Source: Neurospora crassa OR74A (taxonomy: Eukaryota > Ascomycota > Sordariomycetes > Sordariales > Sordariaceae). From it: DNA of 64,000 nt. The stretch spans positions 806,001 through 870,000 of the forward strand of contig NC_026501.1 in NCBI RefSeq assembly GCF_000182925.2, given 5' to 3'. The notes below the pieces were generated by a model that searched no databases, was not told where the DNA came from, and worked only from the letters and a program-made list of their open reading frames with translations. Below, one piece after another: positions 10,118 to 21,061 of this stretch. Position 1 is the first letter of the stretch, and each line of letters begins with the position of its first letter. A program made the position numbers and the translations under genes.

Positions 10118-12517
10118 CTATCCAGAAAACGAGCCAAAAGAAGAGGGTTTTGTAGCCCTAAACGCCGGTCCCAGCGCTGCACTCTGCGGTGTCATGGGCA
10201 GAGGCGGGAGTGATTGCATCTCCATCTGCATTTGCTGCAACCTTCTCGCCGCCGGCGTTCCCGCTCGAACAGCGCTTCCACTTATGTCTCTTGTCCTGGG
10301 ACTGATGCTTCTTTCCCGTGCTCTGTCGCGCTCTCTCATCCGCACCATAGGTTTATCCGGCCCCTGTGATTTGGTGATAGGCGGCACGACGGGCTGAACT
10401 TGCTGCTGCTGCTGCTGCTGCTGCTGTTGCTGCACATGTATCTGCCTCCTGACGATGACACTCAATTCGGCTGCGTCCTTGAGTCCTCGCGATATATTGC
10501 CAAGCTGTTTGAGTGTTTCCGGCGCAAGTGAAAGTGTCAAGTTGAGCTCTGTCGTTTTCGTTTTCGTTCCCTCCGCTGCCAAAGCCTTCGACTTCACTAA
10601 CACCGTCTTCAACAGATCCCCAAAATCAGCCCAAGTGGTGTATAAACCCTCACATACATCCCAAAAAGAAACCGATGCCGATCCGTGGCCCGAACCACTC
10701 CGTGTCTGATTTCCTCGTGCACTGGATGGAGGGGAGAACAATGCCGGGTCGCCGACCCTCAAAGTGGACAATCTCTCCCGCAAAGCTTCCGTTTGTTTCT
10801 GCACTTTGACGCCACTGGTCAAGAGGACGGTCCAGGCCTTTGCCGCTTCCCTCAGTGTTGGACTAGAGTGGACCTGGTGATGGTAATGCGCGAACAAGGA
10901 GATCAGCGGTGGGATGGTGTGAAGGATCTGGGAGGTTGCCGACTTCAATTTCAAAAAAAGCACATCGAACGGCGCATCAGTCGGATCTGGTGCGGCATTG
11001 TTAGACATATAGGAAGGGGTGAGCGAGGAGAAAGATGGAAGAGGAAACGAGGTGGCAGTGGGAGGTGGCTCTGGAGTTATTGGTATTGGCTGAATATCCA
11101 GTTTCGCTACCCATGTCGGCGCTGTGGTGATGCCGGTGCTCTTTGCAGAGGTGAAAGTCGGAGCCGAATCCGTCGTTGCCACTGCTATTGCCCGTGTTGG
11201 AGCGCCCCCTGGCCCAGGATAAGGTAAGTCCGTCCTGACTTGCATGTTGACACCCCCTCGAGCAGACTCAAGGCCACCCGGGGGTTTGGGGCTTTCAAAA
11301 GACGATAATGGGGAATGGTTCCTCGTTGAACCTCTTCTAAACGGCGTTAGAATTGTGGACCATGGTGTCCGACGTCGGGGTTTAAGCGTCGCTGCCGCGT
11401 CAATGTCAGGCGCTGGAGGTGATCCCATGGTTGCGCGGAGCTCCATGATGCTGTGGTACACAAGCATGAGGAAGGTTCGAAGGTACCTCTCATCCCCAAT
11501 ATCCACGAACATGTCGATATAGCCACCAAGTTCACCACATATCTGGCTGTAGGCACTAACGAGGCTCGACAGCGCCTGCTGAAGAGACCATCGATTCGGA
11601 CAGTCAACACCACGTGTGCCAGTCATGAGATCCAAAGCATGGATAGCTTGTTCCAGCTCGTGGAAGTGGAAACTGGCTTTCTCAAGGGCGGCTTCGAGGC
11701 TGGATCCAGCCCCATGGTTGACGACAAAATTCGACATGCTCTGAACAGCTGAATGGACTTGTGATATCGAGTAGAGAACACCGCGAGCGACCTCGCGGAG
11801 CGGATCACGGCTCTGAGAAGCATCTCGGCGCACCGGAAGGACTGCCAGTTCCCAGACGCTGGCGGGTGTTCCAAGTGTCGCGCTTTCTCGTCTGAAAGGG
11901 TTGGTGAACACCGGACTGTTTCCAACTCGACTTGCTCCACGAGATTGACTTCTGATGAATACCCTAGAGACCGGCTGAATCGTGTTCCCGGCAGCAATAT
12001 TAGCCACAGGCCTTCCCTCCTCCGCCAAAGACATAGCCCGTACCAACTGAGTCCGAGTCACATGGGTCCCATTTGGCTTCAGACCTCGAGAGAATCTAGG
12101 AGGCACCGAACTGCTTCTCGACCCCGCACCCTTGGATCTTTGTAAGGCAAGGGGTATCAATCCCAGTTTTTTGTTGACCAAGGACGGGCTTTGGGATACG
12201 CCCCTGAAGTGCGATCTCTGGGGAATGGGCGGTGGTTTCGAATCCGCGGGGCGAACCACGGCAACCGTAGATGTTATTGTCGACGAAGAACTAACGCTGG
12301 CGCCATTGACACGGATAGGAAACCGCCCGTTGCCCGTTGCTCGTCTTTCCATTGGCCTGTGTGCCTTGGGATCTTCGGCCAGGTTAGCATCGCAATCGCC
12401 ATTGCTCATTTCTCCAAGTCCATATCGTCGAGTAGAGGTAGGCACCAAAGGCTGCTGAGCTTCCGCGGAAAAGCCCGAAACACTCTCAGGCGAAATCACG
12501 ATTGAGTCCGCCATCAT
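10118..12517 (-). CDS. SOG2/RAM-pathway domain protein without leucine-rich repeats
   Basis: A single open frame of 799 residues. Residues about 218-370 resemble the SOG2 domain of the RAM (regulation of Ace2 and morphogenesis) signalling pathway: VARGVLYSISQVHSAVQSM, helices with FHELEQAIHALDL, a conserved ALSSLVSAYSQICGELGGYI helix, then ERYLRTFLMLVYHSIMELRA. More helical segments follow at about 500-690. Family members usually carry N-terminal leucine-rich repeats and act with NDR kinase in polarity; here the first 210 residues are Ser/Arg-rich and disordered, with no LRR. An 11-Gln tract (Q696-Q706, CAG/CAA at 10400-10432) precedes a basic Pro/Gln-rich tail. Two Met codons stand in tandem at the start (12517 and 12514). 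The domain assignment is by eye; the role is inferred from the family. Confidence 0.68.
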   Translation of the reverse strand: MMADSIVISPESVSGFSAEAQQPLVPTSTRRYGLGEMSNGDCDANLAEDPKAHRPMERRATGNGRFPIRVNGASVSSSSTITSTVAVVRPADSKPPPIPQRSHFRGVSQSPSLVNKKLGLIPLALQRSKGAGSRSSSVPPRFSRGLKPNGTHVTRTQLVRAMSLAEEGRPVANIAAGNTIQPVSRVFIRSQSRGASRVGNSPVFTNPFRRESATLGTPASVWELAVLPVRRDASQSRDPLREVARGVLYSISQVHSAVQSMSNFVVNHGAGSSLEAALEKASFHFHELEQAIHALDLMTGTRGVDCPNRWSLQQALSSLVSAYSQICGELGGYIDMFVDIGDERYLRTFLMLVYHSIMELRATMGSPPAPDIDAAATLKPRRRTPWSTILTPFRRGSTRNHSPLSSFESPKPPGGLESARGGVNMQVRTDLPYPGPGGAPTRAIAVATTDSAPTFTSAKSTGITTAPTWVAKLDIQPIPITPEPPPTATSFPLPSFSSLTPSYMSNNAAPDPTDAPFDVLFLKLKSATSQILHTIPPLISLFAHYHHQVHSSPTLREAAKAWTVLLTSGVKVQKQTEALRERLSTLRVGDPALFSPPSSARGNQTRSGSGHGSASVSFWDVCEGLYTTWADFGDLLKTVLVKSKALAAEGTKTKTTELNLTLSLAPETLKQLGNISRGLKDAAELSVIVRRQIHVQQQQQQQQQQQVQPVVPPITKSQGPDKPMVRMRERDRARERSISPRTRDISGSAVRAGTPAARRLQQMQMEMQSLPPLPMTPQSAALGPAFRATKPSSFGSFSG
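10400..10432 (-). repeat. CAG/CAA repeat coding polyglutamine
   Basis: Eleven consecutive glutamine codons (mostly CAG on the minus strand, CTG on the plus) inside the SOG2-like gene. A tract of this kind is prone to length variation between strains. Confidence 0.9.
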
Positions 12518-13586
12518 TTCGTTCTCTTGTTCTGTTCGCGTTTATCCATGCAGTGATGACCGCTGGTTGAATCCAAATCCTTCCAGAAATGCTTGGAGGG
12601 AAAAACTCGCCGACGGAACCACGTCTATCCTTGCATGCTTTAATCCTTCCTAGGCGGAATTCAAGCCCCATTGATCCGACCTCACGATAGGCAGCCCGGC
12701 GGGAAATTATACCGTTATACATGGTACTTTCTCTTTCCTTCCTTTCTGCCCAACAATTTTTGGTACGCGCCAATGAAACATTTGGTTCCATCCTGTCACC
12801 CCTCCATCTTGTGGGATGGAACCGAGCCGTGTGGTCAGCTTCGGTATGGTGAGTCCCCTATAGGGCGGCAGCGGCTTGACAGCTGACAGTGGCATACGTA
12901 TGCGGGAATCCATCAGATATAGTGTCTTAGGGTGACACAGTGACATTGCTTCTGCCCGTTGATCTTTTGTTTTTGTGCTTGATTGAGAGCCGTGGTTTGT
13001 GAGTAATCCAGATGCCAAACAACCGAGCCGAAAAAGTCTCACATTGGACGAACCAATCGCAAAGAAACATGTATAGGGAAAAACGGTGTGGCTGTGCAGT
13101 CGAGTACTGGTTTGTTTGTCAGCTCGAGACCTTGGGTCAACTCCCTAAGATGTTTTTATATCAAATTAATCAATTTTGTACCATGACCAAAGCGTGATCT
13201 TACCTTGAATATGCTCTTTCCGAGGTTTAATACGTCTATTGAATTTTGTTTCTAGCTTTTTGGACCATACCTGGCCATTTACTTTATGTCTGTGAGGTTT
13301 AGGAGAACTCGGGACGGATCATGCCCAGTAGACCAGAAGTACCAAGTTAACAAACAAACCGGCATTAGAATTGTAACTCGAAGATGATTATTCCAGCTGT
13401 TGGGTAGGTATGCACAGGCTGGTAGTACACGCAGAAGGCCTGACGTGGATAGAAGCATGATACAGAGCAAAAGAATGATATCCAAGAAAACGCACGCCCG
13501 TCTACCATGCATCCCAGCATGGTATCAATTATAGTAGTAAAAACGTACTTTCAGTTCACCAAATTGTTTAGTTGCGTCAACCCATC
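12518..13586. other. Intergenic between SOG2-like gene and CREG-like gene
   Basis: Promoter side of the SOG2-like gene and 3' flank of the CREG-like gene, both on the minus strand. No gene-like frame, RNA gene or repeat was recognised. Confidence 0.6.
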
Positions 13587-14747
13587 TTAGAGATCCTCCT
13601 CCACGCCATAACCTTCATTCTTCCCATCCTGAACAACCACCCACCCCTTTTCCTTTTCAGCCTGCTGCTGCTGCTGCTTCTCGCCCTCATCCTCGCCATC
13701 ACTGCCACTTCCCTCATCATCACCGTCATCCTCAGGCTTCTCATGCTTCGGAGGATGATGAGGTTCATGAGGTCCACCGTGGTGCTCCTCCCACTCCCCC
13801 GGCAACCTAATCCCTTCCCACTCCTCTTTTGTCACCTTCTTCCACTCATCAACAGGGATCCAGCCGATATAAGCGCGATCGCCGAACCCGCCGATCCAGT
13901 ACACGTGCGTCACCACCAGCCGGACAAAGTGCGACTCGTGGATCCGGTTGCCCGGGAGCCACCACTTGGCGTCCGGGTGGACCTTGGTGAAGCACGAGGC
14001 GAGTTGCGCGCCGATGGAACCTTCCTGGCTGCGGTCGTCGCCGCCTTCGATCTTTTCAACGTAGCCTAGGAGGGAGAAGCGTGGGAGGGCAGCGGGGGAG
14101 AAAGGGCGGCGGGGAGGAGGGGGAGGGTGATGAGGGCGTTTCTTTTTGTGGTCCTTGTGCTTTTTATCTTTATGGTGCTTTTCGTCTTTGTGATCCTTGT
14201 GATCTGTATGTTTTTTGTGGTCGTAGTCCTCGTCGTCGTCATCATCACCACCATGGTAAGGAGGCTTCTTGGGCCCATGTGGGGGAGGGCCATGAGGAGG
14301 CCAACGATGATGAGGAGGAGGAGGTGGAGGAGGGGTCCACTGCACTGCCAACGAAACATTACTACCGGCGGCAATGTTCTTGAACGAGGTCTCGATGCTG
14401 ATGGCTAGTAGCGTCGGGTTGCCGACGTCGTTGGTTGCGTACTCGCAGTCGGAAATGTACTCCATCAAACCGTGGGGCATGCCGGCCACCTCAGCAGGTC
14501 GGTTCTCCTGCAACTTGGGGTTCTTCTTTTCTTCTTCGGTTATGATGGAATAGGAGTTGGAGGCCGGGAAGATGGTGGCCAGAGTGCCGAGGGGGGTGAG
14601 CGCGAGGATGCGCCGCGCCATGACGGCAGACTCGTACGAGGTTGGAATCCGCGGCCTGGATGGCTGCGATGGCTTGGACTCATGTTCACCCGGCACGGCG
14701 ACGGCGGCCGCGGCGGTGAAGAGTGCGCTCAAGGCGATGGGCTTCAT
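13587..14747 (-). CDS. Secreted CREG-like protein (FMN-binding split-barrel fold) with charged insert
   Basis: A single exon of 386 residues. It begins with a signal peptide (MKPIALSALFTAAAAVAVPG). Residues about 38-137 and 222-315 together match the CREG/pyridoxamine-5'-phosphate-oxidase-like split barrel: AVMARRILALTPLGTLATIF, GMPHGLMEYISDCEYA, LLAISIETSFKNIAAGSNVSL, then FSLLGYVEKI, ASCFTKVHPDAKWW, HFVRLVVTHVYWIGGFGDRAYIGWIPVDEW. CREG proteins are secreted or endolysosomal glycoproteins whose fold resembles FMN enzymes but which often do not bind flavin. Between the two halves lies an unusual insert (about 139-220) made of Pro runs, then Asp/Glu, then repeated His-Lys-Asp. The tail (about 335-386) is acidic with five Gln. 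An N-glycosylation sequon (NVS) sits at about 130. The fold call is firm; the cellular role is not known. Confidence 0.82.
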   Translation of the reverse strand: MKPIALSALFTAAAAVAVPGEHESKPSQPSRPRIPTSYESAVMARRILALTPLGTLATIFPASNSYSIITEEEKKNPKLQENRPAEVAGMPHGLMEYISDCEYATNDVGNPTLLAISIETSFKNIAAGSNVSLAVQWTPPPPPPPHHRWPPHGPPPHGPKKPPYHGGDDDDDEDYDHKKHTDHKDHKDEKHHKDKKHKDHKKKRPHHPPPPPRRPFSPAALPRFSLLGYVEKIEGGDDRSQEGSIGAQLASCFTKVHPDAKWWLPGNRIHESHFVRLVVTHVYWIGGFGDRAYIGWIPVDEWKKVTKEEWEGIRLPGEWEEHHGGPHEPHHPPKHEKPEDDGDDEGSGSDGEDEGEKQQQQQAEKEKGWVVVQDGKNEGYGVEEDL

Positions 14748-15780
14748 GGTGGGTGATGCTGGTGGTGGTGGCTGCCAAACAAGGGGCGCCGATGATAGCT
14801 CGAGGTTTCACAGTGTAAGTCCCGACTTTATATGGATCGGTGATGTGAAGCACTAATACCCGGGAGGATATAGGTCTAGATGGGAAGAGTTTAAAGAAAG
14901 AGCCAATTCTACCTACTCTTGAGGTATAAGTCCTGGTGTCGAACTGAAATATCAAGAGAGGAGGTCAACAAACGGGAGAAGCTCCAGTCCGATAGACTTC
15001 GGGGGGCCTGGATTTTGGGGGGGCGACCTCGTAGGGCCGTTAGTTGCGGGCCGCGTCTTCATTCCCCGCTTATTAAGTGCTCTGTGACGTGACTGGTCAG
15101 GTCTGAGCATGGTGGCCGGTGTAAGTGAGGTGGGAGTCGCCAGCACTCCAAACTTCAAAGGCCCTGCCAGGTCACTGTGAGGAATCAAATAAGTGTTGCC
15201 CGTGCCGTTGTTGCCGTACAACACACTCCCTCTGGAGGTCGATGTGTGTACACATGACTGGCGATAATCCGGATGCCAGAGTTCGTTTTGCTGTTTGTCG
15301 TGCCGACGAACAGATGCTGAAAGTATGTTTGAAATGTGACGCTTTTAAAAACGACACTCACTCACGATTACGAATACCACTCATGACAGGGCTGTCAGTG
15401 TTCTCTGCAGCCGAGAAATTGGGCCCATATTTCTCCCAAGAGGACGCGCAATCATGTGCCTGCTTGCTTCCCTTCAGCTGATAACGAAAACGATAAGAGT
15501 CCGCCAACTGCCAAGACGCCAAGATATGGCCCGCCACAGCAAACCTGCGCCTTCGCCACCTCACGTGAGCCACGAAAAATCGCTGTGCCGGAGAGGAGGC
15601 GAGAGCGCACGGTTTGAGCCCCAATGACGAGCCCCGCAGCTCCCACAATTAATCGCTAAATCCAGTCCGCCCAGGTCAGTATTCCTGCCAGTCTCGATTT
15701 TTGCTCCCCTTTTGACGGCAAGAGGCCTTACCACTTCGACAACCACAGCAGTCTTCTCGCGCCCACCGCAATAACCGAAA
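14748..15780. promoter_or_regulatory. Divergent promoter region, CREG-like gene and rps30
   Basis: About 1 kb between two outward-facing starts (14747 minus, 15781 plus). It must hold both promoters. The last 60 bases before the rps30 ATG are CT/CA-rich, as expected of a ribosomal-protein leader. No other gene was seen. Confidence 0.55.
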
Positions 15781-16400
15781 ATGGGAAAGGTTCACGGAAG
15801 GTATGTTGTTTTGTTTGCAAGCCTTCATGCCGGTTTATCTGTTGATGTGATGATGAAGATGAATGAAAAACAGTGATGCTAACGATGACTGAACAGTTTG
15901 GCCCGTGCCGGTATGTTGCTCTCCCCGTGATGTTCATGCTGTCCCATCACCATCATCACCGCCATCACAACCCCGCCGATTATCATCAATAATGAAGACG
16001 ACAATATCGCGAAGCACGAGATCGTGGATTTCGAATGATACGACCCCTGCCCACACCCAAACACCGAAGACAAAAAACCGATCTTGACAACCGAGGAGAA
16101 CACCAAATCTGACGAATCCGCAATACAGGCAAGGTCAAGTCTCAGACCCCTAAGGTCGAGAAGCAGGAGAAGAAGAAGACTCCCAAGGGCCGCGCCAAGA
16201 AGAGACTCACTTACACTCGCCGTTTCGTCAACGTCACCATGACCGGCGGCAAGCGCAAGGTCAGTTAACTCGAACCGGCAGAGCAGTCTAGCCTGACAGA
16301 TCTCGGGATCGCGAGAATCTCGAAAGCGGACATATAATCAGCAAACGGAACAAAACTGACATGATGGGCAAAACAGATGAACCCCAACCCCGGCTCTTAA
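15781..16400 (+). CDS. rps30: 40S ribosomal protein S30 (eS30), four exons
   Basis: This small gene is visible only after splicing. Exons are 15781-15800, 15897-15910, 16129-16259 and 16377-16400, separated by introns of 96, 218 and 117 nt with GTATGT, GTATGT and GTCAGT donors. The product has 62 residues: it opens [20 protein letters not shown], continues with a Lys-rich [18 protein letters not shown] segment and ends MNPNPGS, which is the eS30 sequence along its whole length. eS30 is a component of the small-subunit body near the mRNA entry side. There is no ubiquitin-like domain fused upstream, unlike the animal FAU gene; yeast S30 is also unfused. Exon 2 is only 14 nt. It converges on the CoA-synthesis gene downstream. 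Confidence 0.96.
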
Positions 16401-17438
16401 ATTACCCACAACCCGCAAACCATGAAGCTTCCGTCGCGATGACAACTTTCTTCTCTCCGGCGACAAAGTTAGCGAGCTAAAAGAATCCCATCAAACCCTT
16501 TTCTTTCCCCGCGTCACCACGATGAACGAACTTTTGACGATGACGAACAAACAACAAGACAACACCGGAGCGGACTGTACTGTGTGCTTGTATCTTTTTC
16601 TTGGGATTCCTGGAAACAGGGCGTTCCCAGGACTAAGGTTCGGGGAATGAGGGCGAAAAAAAAAAAGCAAGCAAACTTTTTTTCAGGGCGTCTGTGATTG
16701 GGATGGGATGCTGTGTTTCTGGGTGTGGTATGGGTGGACTTGAGTCTACGGACGCGAGTCTACTTGAAGGCCAACAATGTCTGAGAAAACGTAAAACAGA
16801 AATGCGATTTTCCAGGCAACACATGATTCTCGGTTCTTCGTGATTCTTTGAATGGGGATGTCAAAGATAAGCATGTACGCCCGTTGTTTTCGTTCCATCA
16901 TCTCTGTAACATACAGGTAAGCCAACTCACGTTGGCCTTTTCAATTCGCCCATCAAAGATGAAAGAAGATTGAAAAGACAACAAGGTTCTCATTCACTGC
17001 AAATATGTTCTCCGGATCTACCAAACCCCGGACGACCATGACGTAGCTTTCGTACCCAAACATATTGAACCGAAGAGAAAACAGCCCACGAGATTCAGTT
17101 CTCGACTAAGCGTCGTTTCGCTCTAATATACACACATAGATGCCGAAACTTCGGAATACCAAATACTGTCATTGCGATGCTGACTGAATCTCCCCTTCAC
17201 TCTACTGCATTTCCCTTTCCAAGATTTTTGATTAACCGCATTTCCGATATATGACTAACTGACTGTATGCGTACATCATACCGCTCTCTGCTTTGCATCC
17301 GAGGTATGTTCCTGCCCATGTCCTCCCGTGACATTGAATCATACCATGACTATACCACGACTATACTACAAACATACCACTTTCATCCTCCACCCACTCC
17401 CTCCACTCATTCCCTCAAACACCCCCCGCCTTCAAGCA
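16401..17438. other. Convergent 3' region of rps30 and PPCS
   Basis: Holds the 3' untranslated sequences of two convergent genes. No further coding sequence or RNA gene was seen; an A-run lies at about 16657-16668. Confidence 0.6.
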
Positions 17439-19250
17439 CTAGGCAGGCGTACCACTCCTCCCCCTCCTCTCGCGCTCAAACGTATCAATATACTCACTAT
17501 GCAAATCCTTGACAGCCGGGATGATCAAGCTCTCAATCTCGATTTCCGGTTCGCCTTCGGGGAGAGACTTGGGGTCGAGCGGTTCGTCCTTGTCTGTTGT
17601 CGTTGTTGTTGTTGTTGTTACTGCTGCTGCTGGGTTGCCGGAAGAAGTAGAAGTAGAAGAAGAGCCGCCGACACGACGGTGCATGGGGACGCGGATCCAC
17701 CTGTCTTTGCGGTTGGGTGCTACAAAGACTACTTCCCATTTGCGGGTGGAGCTGTTGGTTTCCGGGTTGGTTAGTTAGTTGATATAACAAGAGGGAGGAG
17801 GGGGGAGGGAGGAACGTGAACGATGTTAAGAAGGGGGGGGGGGGTGAGGGAGTACAAGGGGATGAATGATGAATGGGAAGGGGAGAACATAAGAGGCAAA
17901 AGAATGAGAAGAGAATTAGAAAAGAAGAAAAAACATACAGCAAATTTCCAATAACCAAATGATGCTGATACCTATTCAGCGAGTACTTGGCCTTCAGCGT
18001 CAAGATGCTTGGATCCGTCTCCAGCTTGAACGAGACAATCATGCCCTCAGGCGACCATCCCTCCACCAAGTTCTTGAGGAACTTGGGCACGGGATCAAGA
18101 TCGACCACCAACCGCTTACTCCTAGGCACGGTGGGGGAAGAATCAAAGTTGTCAAAGGTCTCTTCATCCACCACTCCCGTCCCTCCCGATCCGTTCCTAG
18201 ATCCAACAGAGCCACCAGAGGCAGGCGTAGCTCTGGCACTAGGGTTCGCACTGGGCGCAGCAGATGATGTGGCAGTAGAAGATGACAATTTCTTCTTCAG
18301 ATCCGCCGCGTCCGTGCTCTGGATCTTGTGCTCCGACATGCGGTCTGGCGGCACGAAAAAGTCGCTAACGGCGGCCGCGAGATACAAGAGAGCGTTGGGG
18401 CCGAGCGGCTTCATCAGCTGGGCGATGGACCTCAGCTCGTGCAGATAGTCCGAGATGCTGAGGAAGGGGATGGCCAGCAGCATGTTGTTGTCGCGGGCGT
18501 CATGGTACTTGCGAAGGACTTGGAGCATTTTGCTGGCGTCCTTGTCGCGGGCAACGACAGAGCCGTCGGGCCCTTCGCGAAGAAAATCGAGGAAGCAATC
18601 CTTTGCGTGCGAGTAGTGGCGCGAGAAGGGCAGGAGGGAGAATTGTCGGTGAAGAAAGAGGACGGCGTAGCCGGCTTCGAGGAAGTATTCGGCGGATGTC
18701 TTGGGGTTGGTTGGTTAGACAGATCCTCTATAAAGGGGCGTTTTGATGAGGATGCCCCTGACATATAAGCAAGCAAGGAAGCAAGGAGGGAAAACTTACA
18801 GCTCCGCGAGTACCAGCTGAGAAGTTGTCAATGAAGCGCACAGTCTGCTTTTCTGTGGTATGTTAGCAACCTGACTCAGTCATCCATCTCCCTCTTATCA
18901 CTGTTGTGCCATGACCTATATTCACTGCCTCACCCCTTTCCCATCCCAACTTTACCCCTTTTTCTCATTCCCCTTTTCCCCAGTTCCTCTTCCCCATTTA
19001 CGCCCCTGACAACCTCCAGAAAACAAAAGGATAAAGAAAAAGAGAAAAACTCACCAAGCGGCACAGTAGTTCCACCACTGGTAATCAGCACCAACCTCCG
19101 CCCCTCTTTTGCATGGAAATCGATAAAGTCCTTGGCCTGCTTCACGTGCTTCTCAAGGTCCTTGGGCGGCGGGTTGGCAGAGAAGTAGTGGTCCTCGGCC
19201 AGAGTGGCCAGGTTGGGTGGTGGGGTCTCGCCGGGGATTTGGGACATCAT
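17439..19250 (-). CDS. cab2: Phosphopantothenate-cysteine ligase (coenzyme A biosynthesis)
   Basis: Four exons on the minus strand: 19055-19250, 18800-18852, 17939-18699 and 17439-17751, all with consensus splice sites, giving 440 residues. The product joins 4'-phosphopantothenate to cysteine, the second step of CoA synthesis, in the cytosol. Diagnostic blocks are RRLVLITSGGTTVPL (exon 1) running into RFIDNFSAGTRGA (exon 2) and SAEYFLEAGYAVLFLHR (exon 3), which form the nucleotide/substrate pocket; then ALLYLAAAVSDFFVP and a late AKYSLNRYQHHLVIGNLL. Between them is a Ser/Gly/Ala-rich insert (about 170-230) absent from compact homologues. The C-terminal exon has a Thr run and an acidic tail. 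Start 19250 is the first of two tandem ATGs. The symbol follows the yeast gene. Confidence 0.92.
17776..17850 (+). repeat. G-rich runs inside PPCS intron 3
   Basis: The plus strand of the 187-nt third intron has several runs of three or more G, including one of about 12. On the coding strand this is the polypyrimidine-like stretch ahead of the acceptor side. Confidence 0.75.
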
Positions 19251-21061
19251 TTTGTAGGTGTTTTCGTCTGAAGTTTCTGGTGGTGAAGGTGATGGAAAGA
19301 TGATGCCCTGGTTTTAGTTTTGACGCTCTTCCGGTTGGTTTGCGTAATCACGTTGATGGTGGCTGTGCAGTTTGAGCGTGATGTGGTAGATGAAGTCTAC
19401 TAAGTTCTCAAGAAGAACGGCGAGAGACCGTCTGCTGTGGTACGTTAGCTAGCTGACTTCAATATCTTCAAAGGAAGGTGGAATTGAAGTGAAGCCCAAG
19501 AGGTTGGTGATGAGCAGATGAGAACTAATTCAGTCCGTAGTTTCCATCGCCGTTTATGCCAAGACCCTTGAGTGGGAATGTAAAAACGGAACCTCGACCT
19601 GGTCCCCTATTCCTTCCTCCGCCATGACTCCATTGCGATACGTTCGTGAATACTTCACGCTATAAGACCCATGACCTTACATGTACCCGTATTCGGCTTG
19701 ACCCGGATCGGGATCGCCCGAGAGCATCAGTGATGATCAATGGGGACCCTCATAGAGCCATCTTGTTTGGTGTTGGGTTTGGGCGGAGGAAGGATAGGTA
19801 AAGCCACTTGACTCGACTCAGTTGCAACTTAGAATGGCTTTGAAGTCTTGCATAGTGGTTTGAAGATGGTCGGTATATGACACTCCATTGATGTAGAAAC
19901 TGGAAGGCTGATGTTGATGGACTGACTGACCTGGGTGATTGATGATAAAGATGAAACGTACTAGACTCAATCGTCTTGGTAATCCGTTGCGAAGCCCGGT
20001 TTATAAACTTGTCCCCTTAATTGACCGTGTAGACCCCAGTTATTTGTGATTATTGATCGTCTTGCTGAGCCTCTGCAGTGATGACTTGGAAGGAATCGGC
20101 AAGGGTATACAAAGTTTTGTCGAGAACGGCGAGGCAGAGGCGCGGCGAATTGGTTATGTTCGCCCTTCAACTTCGTTCCGTTCGGATCGTTATAAGGTCC
20201 AATTCGGGGATGTTGCGTCACCTCAGGTTTCGGAGGGTTGCCGGTGAGCTTTATATGTAAAGCTGTCGAAGTAGAGTAGTGCCCTGTGATGTCGTGTGGG
20301 TGGTGTGAGGTACCGGAGTTCAATCGACGTCGTTGGGATCCCGGCGTGGCGGGGCACTCTCTACATATGGGTTTGGTGGGATATTGCGGGGAAGCTCCCC
20401 CAAATTGTCGGCGCCCCCCTTGGAGCATTCTAGCGGATTTACGGAGCATCTCAGGCTCAACCATCTGGCACCGGCGACCGGACCACTACGAATGAACGGG
20501 AGTGAATTCGACCATTCCAGCCATTCGCCCCTGGATCGACGTTGGGTTACACGGGGGTGACAACGAACGATGTTTTCCCAGTGTGTCTGATTTTTATCCA
20601 TATGGAGATTCACTATCATCACGATCACGGACCTAAACTAGGACAACGGGTGACTTGAAGAATGGTGTTGAACCTGCCTCGAGCCTGCCTATCCTAACAA
20701 AAAGCGTTCCTAAGTGTCTCCTCCAGGGCACCGATCTATAACGCTTCTCTAAACCTCTACCTAGTAATAATGATGAGTTGAGATAAACTGTACTACTTAG
20801 TACACGAAGAGATCGAAAAGAAGACAGCGGGTCAACAACCCTACAACCAGCCTACAAATCGACAAGCACAACAAAATAAACAAGACAAAGGACCCCCTTT
20901 TTTTAATGTCTCAACGCCGTCCGTCTAAGATGCATTTTGCCGCCATCATTTCTCTTTCAAAACAACATGAAAAAGGGGGACTCCCTTCATTCTCCTGAAA
21001 CGCCAAACGCTCTCTGTCCATCACGCAACCCGGTCTGTTCTTTTTCTTTTACCTCAAGGCA
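19251..21061. other. Intergenic between PPCS and MRS2
   Basis: Carries the PPCS promoter and the MRS2 3' flank. A minus-strand frame of 165 codons (19967-20464) has no recognisable domain and lacks the codon pattern of its neighbours. No RNA gene or repeat was seen. Confidence 0.55.

Noticed and set aside
19967-20464. 165-codon minus frame between PPCS and MRS2
   Set aside because: No domain; codon use unlike neighbours; overlapping + frames are equally open.
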